From Mytilus galloprovincialis (taxonomy: Eukaryota > Mollusca > Bivalvia > Mytilida > Mytilidae), in NCBI RefSeq assembly GCF_965363235.1, contig NC_134850.1:40978602-41042601 (forward strand): a stretch of 64,000 bases of DNA. Direction: 5' to 3'. The notes below the pieces were generated by a model. It was given only the letters and a program-made list of their open reading frames with translations, searched no databases and was not told the origin of the DNA. The translations under genes and the position numbers were made by a program. The first letter of the stretch is position 1, and every line of letters starts with the position of its first letter. Shown here piece by piece: positions 1 to 8,954 of this stretch.

Positions 1-92
1 CAAATATATTTCAAAATCATTAGTGATCATTAGTCTATTATTATCTTAATAAGAAAAACACATTTCTAATAGCAAGTTATACTTAATTGAAA

Positions 93-262
93 TCAGTGAT
101 TTTACAAAATCTCTAGCTCTATTTTCAGTGATTTTGTAAAATCCCTAAAATTTCAGGGATTTTACAAAACCACTGAAACTGTTAGTGATTTTACAAAACC
201 ACTGAAACTGTTAGTGATTTTACAAAATCACTGATTAGTCCAGTGATTTTACAAATTCACTG
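93..262. repeat. Cluster of palindromic GATTTTACAAAATC repeats
   Basis: Six or more copies of GTGATTTTACAAAAYCACTG-like palindromes occur head to tail. Two consecutive units of 29 bp (from about 158 and 187) are practically identical. Some units are inverted (GTGATTTTGTAAAATC). No coding potential is visible. Confidence 0.8.
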
Positions 263-265
263 TAA

Positions 266-605
266 CATATATACATTCAGTCGTTAGTTTTCTCATTTGA
301 ATTGTTTTACTTACATTTGTCATTTCGGGACTTTTCATAGTTGACTATGCATGCAGTATGGGCTTTGCTGATTGATGAAGCCCAAACGGTGTCCTGTAGT
401 TGTAAGTTTCTGTGTCATTTGGTCTCTAGTAAAGAGGTGTCTCATTGGCAATTACACCCCATCTTAATTATTATACAAACGGTATGGGTTTTTCTATTGT
501 TGAAGGCCGTACGGTTTCCTACAAATTAATTGCTTACATCCACTTCATTTGAATTTTGGTCGTAATTTATCTCAAAGACAATCCTACCACATCTCCTTCT
601 TATCA
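266..605 (+). repeat. Interspersed mussel repeat, GACAACTCTCC family, fragment
   Basis: The block runs from 'GTTAGTTTTCTCATTTGAATT' through a 'GTTGAAGGCCGTACGG'-like stretch to 'ACCACATCT', the order seen in many other copies in this window (for example 36770-36960, 44880-45060 and 45435-45540). A second short piece follows at about 640-720. It has no coding content. Confidence 0.65.
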
Positions 606-848
606 TATAGGTTTTGCCTTTATTGTTTTTTTTTTTACATAAAGCAGGAAATTCGTTTTTTCGTTTGATTTTTTTTACATTTGTCATTTCTGGACCTTTT
701 ATAGCTGACTATTTTATAGCTATTAAAGGTACGTACAATACAATAGTTTTACCAAAGTTAAGTGATAAATCTAATTTTAACTTAATAGATATAAATGATC
801 ATGTTAAAGTAACCTTAAGACGTTAGAAAGTATATATTAATATCTTAC

Positions 849-1945
849 TATCGATTTTCCTTGAACTATTTCCAGATAAAACTTCAGAAATTGGCTTAAC
901 TTTAACAATATGTGGCAGAGTTGTTCTCACTTTAAATTTGACATCATAATCTTCGTGATTTGTAATGGTAATGGTGCCATCACAGTCTTCTTTATAACTG
1001 CCTGTAAAATTAATGAAAAGAGAACATTTTAGGAAAAGATTGGAACTTTAAACTGTTATTTTTCTGATATTTAACATTACTAATACAATTAACATGTACA
1101 TGTCGGCAGCATAGAAGGCTATACGAAAATATAAATATAAGTCAAACCCTAAAAACATAACTTTAGTGTGACGCTTAAAGCGATTTGTTTTTTTTAGATT
1201 TTATACTACGAAAATTAGATTTTATACTACGAAAATAGGCTACTTTCAAAATATGTTGGTGACTATAGATAAATCCAATGTTGAAACATCTTCTGGGTGA
1301 CGGTTGCACAGGCACTCGTCTCAGAATTTTTTTCCCTATATACCTTTATATAACAAGGTATATAGGAAATTTATTTTCTGAGACGAGTGCCTGTTGACGG
1401 TTGTGCGGCGATGATATTTCTAGCATGTATATACAATCCAAATAGTACCTCCTTCAAATTGTTATCATTTGTTTAAACTAAATCTTAATCGAGAAAATAA
1501 AATTGCAAAACACTTGACGAAGAACAACAGATTTACTAGTTATGAACATACATTCGTCAATACATGTGAAAATGCATAAGGCTTTAGGTCTCTATACGCA
1601 GCTAAACATAGCTAATTTTGTTCATACAAAGGAAACAAAATTTTCATTGAAATGGCCTTTTACTTTTAAAAAGAACCAAGAATTAGATTCAATGTAGTAT
1701 TTCAATTGCATACTTCTCACATATAAAATTAGTTCTTAACTGTACACAAGATAGCACACTTGAAACTAAAAATTATAATTAAGTTTATAACCTTTTATTA
1801 AATTGTATGACGAGTAAACTGACTAAAAATAACTTGTTTACCTTAGTAACTGTATAAATAGCTTAAATTTTAAAACATGAGATTGATAAATTAAATCCTT
1901 ACCGGACATATGAATAACTGAATTTGGTTCAATTTGAATTTTCAT
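849..1945 (-). CDS. 5' part of an MSP-domain (VAP/MOSPD-like) protein, two exons, incomplete
   Basis: Two coding exons on the minus strand join in frame. Exon 1 (1945-1903) starts at ATG, encodes MKIQIEPNSVIHMS plus the first base of a Gly codon, and ends at a GTAAGG donor. The frame is closed a short way upstream, which supports this Met as the start. Exon 2 (1001-849) follows a TTTTACAG acceptor, encodes about 50 residues and ends at a GTAAGA donor; both exons end in phase 1. The joined peptide has the MSP fold pattern: an N-terminal strand (IQIEP), then DGTITITNHEDYDVKFKVRT, then TTLPHIVKVKP. This corresponds to the 'L.N....V.FKVKTT.P..Y.V.P' core of MSP, VAP and MOSPD proteins, which bind partners such as FFAT-motif proteins at the ER. 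That role is family knowledge and is not shown here. The 3' exons were not found in 1-848 and probably lie beyond the left edge. Family fairly sure; exact orthologue unknown. Confidence 0.62.
1310..1392. repeat. 83-bp near-perfect palindrome flanked by a 9-bp direct repeat
   Basis: The arms begin AGGCACTCGTCTCAGAA and end TTCTGAGACGAGTGCCT, and continue inward through CCTATATACCTT / AAGGTATATAGG around a short loop. TGACGGTTG is present immediately outside on both sides (1298-1306 and 1395-1403). The structure suggests a tiny fold-back element with a target-site duplication. Confidence 0.7.
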
Positions 1946-2112
1946 ATTGAATATTTTCTTCCAGTTAAATATTTTTTTCAGAAATATTTCGACACAATCA
2001 TATTAATTTTATATGCACTACATTCTTAGACACATGTTAGATGTAAACACATCAATAGATCGATCTATAGAATATAAAATTAAAACAAATCAGGGAAAAC
2101 TTGATCGACATA

Positions 2113-2431
2113 TTATATGAGGGTAGTAATTATTGCCCTTTATCGTCAGGCGTCAAACGGCCATGTTCGGCTACCATTAGCGTCAAATTGATTACAGTTT
2201 TACCGTGATTCGTCAAAATATCCTTATAGATGTCTCAAATGATTATCGTTACCGTTATTTTTGGAAAGAAATTAACGTGATTCGTCAAAATCATTCGATT
2301 TTTTTTTCGTCTAAAAGAAGGTGCATATTTTATCGTTATGCACCAAAAATTACCGTTAACGTCATTTGGCAAGAATTGTTACCATTATTCGTCATGAAGG
2401 TAACGTTACCCCCATTACCACCCTCTTATAT
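2113..2431. mobile_element. MITE-like element with short terminal inverted repeats
   Basis: The termini are GAGGGTAGTAAT (2119-2130) and ATTACCACCCTC (2414-2425), 12 bp inverted with one mismatch. TTATAT flanks both sides (2113-2118 and 2426-2431), a likely target duplication. Inside, the phrase 'CGTGATTCGTCAAAAT' recurs. The open frame across it (2205-2591) has no recognisable domain and runs out of the element, so I do not call it a gene. Confidence 0.6.
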
Positions 2432-2599
2432 AGTTCCAGGCTCAAACTACTATAACGTTAGTAAGTTAATATTTGGTTCTCATCATATGGCTCGAGCATT
2501 CGGGCGATCTTCTTATCAGAAACTAGAGGCTCTCAAGAGCCTGTGTCGCTCACCTTGGTCTATGTGCATATTAAACAATGGACACAGATAAATTCATGA

Positions 2600-3965
2600 C
2601 ATAATTGTGTTTTGGTGATGGTGATGTGTTTGTAGATCTTACTTTACTGAACATTCTTGTTGCTACAATTATCTCTATTTATAATGAACTTGGCCCAGTA
2701 ATTAAAGTGGAAAATATTTTCTAAAAATTTACAAAAATTTATGAAAAATGCTAAAAATTAACTATAAAGGGCAATAACTCCTTAAGGGATCAATTGACTA
2801 TTTTGGTCATGAAACTTATTTGTAGATCTTGTTTTGCTGAACATTATTGCTGTTAACAGTTTATCTCTATCTATAATAATATTCAAGATAATAACAAAAA
2901 ACGGCAAAATTTCCTTAAAATTACCAATTCAGGGCAGTAACATAACAACGGGTTGTCCGATCCATGTGAAAATATTAGGGCAGATAGATCTTGACCTGAT
3001 AGACAATTTAACCCTGTCAGATTTTTTCTAAATGCTTCGGTTTTTGAGTTATAAGCAAAAAACTGCATTTTACCCCTATGTTCTATTTTTAGCCGTGGCA
3101 GTCATTTTGGTTGGATGGCCGGGTCACCGGACAATTTTTTTTAAATTAGATACCCCAAAGATGATTCTGGCCAAGTTTGGATTAATTTGGCCCAGTAGTT
3201 TCAGAGGAGAAGATTTTTTACGAAAAATGGTTAAAAATTGACTATAAAGGTCAATAACTCCTAAAGGGGTCAACTGACCATTTTGGTCATGTTGACTTAT
3301 TTGTAAATCTAACTTTGCTGAACATTATTGCTGTTTACAGTTTATCTCTATCTATAATAATATTCAAGATAATAACCAAAAACAGCAAAAATTCCCTAAA
3401 ATTACCAATTCAGGGGCAGCAACCCAACAACGGGTTAACATTTACGAAAAATGGTTAAAAATTGACTATAAAGGTCAATAACTCCTAAAGGGGTCAACTG
3501 ACCATTTTGGTCATGTTGACTTATTTGTAAATCTAACTTTGCTGAACAGTATTGCTGTTTACAGTTTATCTCTATCTATAATAATATTCAAGATAATAAC
3601 CAAAAACAGCAAAAATTCCCTAAAATTACCAATTCAGGGGCAGCAATTCAGGATTCATCTGAAAATTTGAGGGCAGAAAGGTCTTGACCTGATAAACAAT
3701 TTTACCCCATGTCAGATTTGCTCTAAATGCTTTGGTTTTTGAGTTATAAGCCAAAAACTGCATTTTACCCCTATGTTCTATTTTTAGCCACACATTTTTT
3801 AAACTAGATACCCCAATGATGATTGTGGCCAAGTTTGGTTTAATTTGGCCCAGTAGTTTCAGAAGAGCAGATTTTTGTAAAAGTTAACGACGACGGACGA
3901 CGACGACGACGGACGACGGACGCCAAGTGATGGGAAAAGCTCTTCGGGCCAGGTGAGCTAAAAAG
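2600..3965. repeat. Complex repeat block with tandem 224-bp units and a GAC-rich tail
   Basis: A module beginning near 'GACTATAAAGGTCAATAACTC' and running to 'CCAATTCAGGGGCAGCA' occurs three times (from about 2760, 3238 and 3462). The last two are almost identical at a 224-bp period. The block ends in a (GACGAC)n stretch (3886-3921) followed by 'GCCAAGTGATGGGAAAAGCT'. Short open frames here are repeats in different frames and not genes. Confidence 0.75.
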
Positions 3966-4503
3966 GGGGAGGGCTAAAAAAAATGTGACCTGTCTCCAAT
4001 TACCTATGGTTCTGATGGATCTTTGCCACAGGTATTTGTCTTTGATTTTTTCCAACCCTATAAAGCTTAAAAAATATATTAAGGAATACAGAATTTCTTT
4101 AGAGACAAGTGTCTGTGATGGTGGTCTTTGCTGATAACAAGGATTTGTATAGTACTGAGACTCTATTCAAACTGAGTATTCAAATAATTGTTATCGCCTT
4201 ATAAAAGAGGGACGAAAGATACCAGAGGAACAGTCAAACTCATAAATCGAAAATAAACTGACAACGCCATGGCAAAAAATTAAAAAGACAAACAGACAAA
4301 CAATAGTACACATGACACGACATAGAAAACTATAGAATAAGCAACACGAACCCCACCTAAAACTAGGGGTGATCTCAGGTGCTCCGGAAGGGTAAGCAGA
4401 TCCTGCTCCACATGTGGCACCCGCCGTGTTGCTTATTTGATAACAAATCCGGTAAATAGTCTAATTCGGTAGGTCACATTTATGAAAGGGAAGGGGATTG
4501 TAG

Positions 4504-4803
4504 TTACGACGTAAGGAACATATCCGATATCATTTGTGAAACGGTTATTCCATAATGGTCAACCAACTCGTGATGGCGTCCGTAAAATTTACGAAGGGGT
4601 GATTTCAACTTCACCATTTGGAACTCTTGGTTTAGTAATAGCTTCCTTGTGAGCAGCGGCCCTCTATCAAGAAAATCATGATAGGAAATGCAAGCACGGG
4701 AATATCGTATTAATTGGGAGATATATACCCCGTATGCAGGTGCTGCTGGAATGTTGCTACTTAGAGATGGAAAGTTCACAATTGGAAAGCTGAAATCATC
4801 TCT
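4504..4803 (-). pseudogene. C-terminal segment of the same retroelement protein
   Basis: This is the continuation of the interrupted reading frame, from DDFSFPIVNFPSL through AAPAYGVYISQLIRYSRA to YGITVSQMISDMF. It has no independent start: the upstream codons in the same open frame come from the nested repeat, including its (GTCC)n stretch that translates as a run of Arg/Thr/Asn. The final residues pass into the 3' non-coding part of the element. Confidence 0.55.
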
Positions 4804-4805
4804 TT

Positions 4806-5105
4806 TTATGCCCCACCTACGATAGTAGAGGGGCATTATGTTTTCTGGTCTGTGCGTCCGTCCGTCCGTTCGTTCGTTCGTTCGTCCGTTCGTCCGTCTG
4901 TCCCGCTTCAGGTTAAAGTTTTTGGTCGAGGTAGTTTTTGATGAAGTTGAAGTCCAATCGACTTCAAACTTGGTACACATGTTCCCTATGATATGATCTT
5001 TCTAATTTTAATGTCAAATTAGAGATTTTACCCCAATTTCACGGTACACTGAACATAGAAAATGATAGTGCGAGTGGGGCATTCGTGTACTGAGGACACA
5101 TTCTT
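4806..5105. mobile_element. Repeat nested inside the Penelope-like element
   Basis: It runs from 'GCCCCACCTACGATAGTAG' to 'GAGTGGGGCATTCGTGTACTG'. It contains a (TCCG/TTCG)n microsatellite at about 4856-4900 and the phrase 'ATGATCTTTCTAATTTTAATG'. On the minus strand the RT frame breaks after LYETR and resumes at KRDDF, so the insertion is clean. The flanks ACAAGA and AAAAGA may be a diverged target duplication. A related copy lies at 10633-10920. Confidence 0.65.
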
Positions 5106-5461
5106 GTTTCGTAAAGTTTTGTTTTCGACCGACCCTCATTGTCAATTTCTAGATGTAGGTCAAGATATGAGGCCGACTTAACTGTATCTGTAGTATCCTT
5201 TATCTTTAGTTCGATGGGATGAGAAGCGATCACTTTGACATAGTCACCAAATTTTGAATTATTTAGTGAAAGAACATCATCTATATAGCGGAAAGAAGAG
5301 TTAAAGGATATTGCTATCTTCTTATCTTTCTTCCTAAGAAGTTCCTGTATGAAGTCAGCCTCATAATAATAAAGAAACAAGTTGGCAAGAAGAGGGGCAC
5401 AATTTGTTCCCATTGGAATGCCGACCGCAGTCTTGAAAAACACGTCCTCCGAACGTAACAA
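5039..5461 (-). pseudogene. Reverse transcriptase palm fragment of the Penelope-like relic
   Basis: The 140-codon open frame carries the RT palm. GIPMGTNCAPLLANL starts near residue 14, and YIDD with the two catalytic aspartates sits near residue 59. The last 20 or so codons (after KTKLYETR) are not RT: they come from the repeat nested at 4806-5105, so the C-terminus is artificial. The original frame resumes at about 4803 with KRDDFSFPIVNFPSL. Confidence 0.6.
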
Positions 5462-6109
5462 CTATCATGGTTGTCAATCAAGAAATCAAACATCTTGATA
5501 ATGTCAATTTCAGAGAATTTTTGTGTGAATCAGAGTGATCCTTTACAAACTAGGATTTATCCCTTCCTAAGACAAGATACTAACTTGTACCTTGTGTTGA
5601 TCATTCTTTTTTTGTGAATATCAGAAAAAAATATACTAATATAAGTTTGCAGATAAATAAAAAAAATCCTATCGATTTTAAATGACCATCTACCTTCAGA
5701 TGTAATTTTTTCTAATTAGAATTTGCTGCATCATTGACGTTTTAAGCGAAATAAGACTTGAAATAAATTATTAAATTTTCGTCATCATGAACCCTAATGA
5801 TTACGTGGCTTTTCCAGAAAACATACTTGTCACTAACCAGTGTAGATTTATAATTCTTATAAATATCTTTGATGCGTTTTTTATCTAAAGATATTTAAGA
5901 CATGATTTTAGTAACTAAATGACACAGTGTAAACAAATTGAGTCAGAAAATTAGGCTTACGTGTGATATTTTTGTTATTTAAGTTGAACAGAATCGTATA
6001 GCTGATCAATATCGTCTACCTTAAAGAACAATATCGTTTAAATGTAAGTTTTTTCAATTCTTACAATGCAATTCTTAGATTTTGATTTTTCTTCCTTGTT
6101 TTATGAAAA

Positions 6110-7608
6110 TTAAGGTTCCACTAAAGTAAAAAATATGGGACACTACGTATACCGAAATATATAAACTTTGCCTGTATTTTTCAACCTATAATGAATAAAG
6201 TCCTACACTATGGGAACATATGTTCATTTAGAAATGCTTAACATTTACAATGTACACAGTCAGACAGTGAAAATTGAAAATAAATTTGAAATTTTTATGT
6301 TGTGGCCAAATAATCTGGGTACGTCCGCCCTGATTTCGGTTCGTCCGCCCTGATTTCGGTTCGCCCTAGTTACTGTTCGCCCTAGTTCCGTTTCGCCCTG
6401 AGACCGTTCGCCCTGATACCTGTTCGCCCCAGGTATGTTCGCCCTGATTTATATTTTTTATTATAGTGTTGTGTTGTGTGTATTTAATTGAATATGTTGA
6501 AGTCAGTCTACAATTTCGCCGAATATTTACGATGTATTATGTTGTCTACAGCTAGCTGCTACTAGGTTATAAGTTCCTGTAAATTATAGGACTACAAGAT
6601 ATTGTGACTTCAAGGTATTGAGAACTAAGTTAGTATCTGTATGTAATTACGTTACTAGGAAATTAGTTTTTGTGAATTTCAATCAGCACTACATTGTATT
6701 TTTAAATGTAAAACAACTGAAGACTAAATTATTTGTATGTAATGGCATATGTTGAAGTCTGTTTACATTCACCGAATATTTATTTATGATGTATTACGTG
6801 TTGTTGGTTTTGGGAAATAAGTGTCTCGGAATTTCAGCAAACTGCATGTTGACGAGGTCGGACTTCTCTGTCACAAGAAATACACATGTACACTTCCATA
6901 GTTTATGGAATAATGCACCGGTTCCATAATCCACTTCCATATATAACAAATTTGTCAAAACACACTTGAGATCAAAGAAGCCAAGCTGTGAAAATAATTT
7001 CCCTTTCATGCCTAACAATTTGTACATCAGTGTTTTTACCCATCCAAGCTGACTATTTTATTTGTGAAAAATGTTATTTTCATTATTAATCCATCAAAGA
7101 CAATTCATATACCAATCAGTGATATCAAAGATTTCAAATTATACCTAATCAGCCTATCAAAATTCAATCAACAGTAATTAAACGTAATTATAAAATAAAG
7201 TGTTACAATGCAGCCACGAATTTTATTTAATTAATATTCTGTATTTAACTTTTAATAGATATACATAAATTTTAATATATATAAATATATATTTCTTTCA
7301 TTATAAATTTTAAATATAAAATATATAATATATAACATATACATAGCATGCATAGCATGGTATCATAAATGAAAATAGGACGAACGAACCCAGGGCGAAC
7401 GGATTACCAGGGCGAACAAACTCAGTGCGAACGAACCTAGGGCGAACATGTAATCAGGGCGAATGATCCCGATACCGTGGCCAAACCGGTTTTGGGGGTG
7501 AACACTTAATTTGCAAAAAAATCTGTTTATTCATTATAGGTTGAAAAATATAGGCAAAGTTTATATATTTCTGTAGTGTCCTATATTTTGACTTTAGTGG
7601 AACCTTAA
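6110..7608. mobile_element. 1.5-kb inverted-repeat element with subterminal TTCGCCCTGA arrays
   Basis: The outer arms 6110-6199 and 7526-7608 are inverted copies, ending TTAAGGTTCCACTAAAGT and its reverse complement, with a few small indels. Inside them lie two oppositely oriented arrays of 15-17 bp units: about eight TTCGCCCT units (6325-6450) and about five AGGGCGAA units (7378-7466). The core has an internal direct repeat (about 6491-6545 and 6747-6806, 'ATGTTGAAGTC...GATGTATTA'). No open frame in it resembles a transposase; the 77-codon minus frame at 6794-7027 has no known motif. Probably a non-autonomous DNA transposon; TTAA at both ends could be the target site. Confidence 0.7.
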
Positions 7609-8954
7609 TCAAGACTTTTTTTTTTATGTCAACTGACAACAGTGAACAGACTGTTATTCACTATTGTTAAGTGTATGAAAACAACTTATACCAATAGAGC
7701 CTCTTAAAGAAAAGTTAATTGGTAAGAGCAATATGAAATTCTATCTTTAAACTGTTACAAGCTCCAGAAGCCAGTGAAAGAATATATATTTTTAGGCAGT
7801 TCCACAGAGTCTATTTTGCTGACACCAGCAAAACAGAAAAAATAATATGAGGCAGGCATTACCTGTGAATGGGGACAAAGTCTGAATGAATTATTTTTTA
7901 ATTCAAACATGTCAAAAAAGAAATGGAAATACTGCAACGTTTCTGGTTTTGGTTCTGTTGTTAGGGATTTAGTTGTGACTTTATTTAAGTTATGACATCA
8001 TATTCAACATGTTCAATGTAAACAAAGAAACACTTTCATCAGGTAACGTTTTTTTTCATATAAAAGGATTATTAAAAATGAACATGATGAATTGGTATTG
8101 AGTTGCAATCCTTAGACCTTTATTTTAACTTATATTTTCCAATAGTTTAAGCTCCAGGTATGTTGATATAAAAGTTAATCTTGAAAACTGTTTTGATACC
8201 ATTTTATGTATCTTAAATATTGCACCCTTTATCTTATCTATATTTAAAATTTTGTACAAATTACCTGTTATCTTAATAATTTGTATCTCAAGTATTGTAT
8301 TTGTTGAAAAATTATCTTATTCAACTACATGTACATGTATATGATTAATAATTTTGTTCTTTAATTTGACAATGCACATATTGGTAGTTCTTTTAAAGAG
8401 TGAATATTAAAAACAACACTTAACAAATTTAAAGAACTTACAAAATAACAATTAATTCATGTAGTTTAATGTACATACATATGTGTGGGTTCATGGTCTA
8501 GTGGTGGAGACCCAAGCTCCAAGAGAACAACAGAGTGATTTACATATACATATACATGCACATGTACATTTAGAAATAGAGAAACTAAATATAAAAATTG
8601 TTTATTAATATTCTAAAATTAAGTCAACATGTCTGAAATTTTTAACTAAATCCTTTCAGGAGTCATCAAAAAACTATTTACTTAATTAAACTGTAAAAAT
8701 GGAATATTGAAATTAGACGTTTTTAAAGGTACAGCAGAAGTTTATTCTGAGGAAGAAAAACATATAAGCATACATTGTACACACACACAGTTACACTTGT
8801 ATGTAGATTAACCACTACATGTAGGTTGATGAAAAGAATGATTTTTGAGTTTTTCCTTTTTGTTTTAGTTTCAGTTCATGGACAGATCTTTTTGGATAAG
8901 AAAATATAACAAAAAAGGTTCTTAAAGATAATAGAATCAGTATAACACACCACT
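7609..8954. other. Intergenic stretch upstream of the RGLG-like gene
   Basis: AT-rich sequence without a convincing coding exon. At 8488-8520 a short stretch reads TTCATGGTCTAGTGGTGGAG, identical in style to the A box of tRNA-Glu/Asp-like genes, but no B box follows, so it is not called as a tRNA. The promoter of the downstream gene should lie in this stretch; no clear TATA element could be chosen. Confidence 0.5.

Larger units (their letters stand above)
4195..5545 (-). mobile_element. Penelope-like retroelement relic (RT 3' half plus 3' UTR)
   Basis: Read on the minus strand, 5545-5100 encodes reverse transcriptase palm sequence: GIPMGTNCAPLLANLFLYYY (RT motif with the 'GIPMG' turn), FRYIDDVLSL (the catalytic Asp-Asp box) and SYLDLHLEIDNEG. 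The following part (about 4800-4504) encodes the conserved tail with ISQLIRYSRA, FLDRGPLLT and FYGRHHELVDHYG. A frameshift near 5461 separates the upstream piece KMFDFLIDNHDS, and the N-terminal half is missing. Below 4500 the minus strand continues as a non-coding 3' region ending 'TATCTTTCGTCCCTCTTTTA'. The RT type fits Penelope-like elements best, but I could not test the clade. Dead copy. Confidence 0.6.

Noticed and set aside
2205-2591. 128-codon open frame
   Set aside because: It starts within the MITE at 2113-2431 and leaves it without any domain or splice site; chance opening of a repeat.
8485-8560. tRNA gene
   Set aside because: Only the A box is present; no B box, anticodon arm or acceptor stem.
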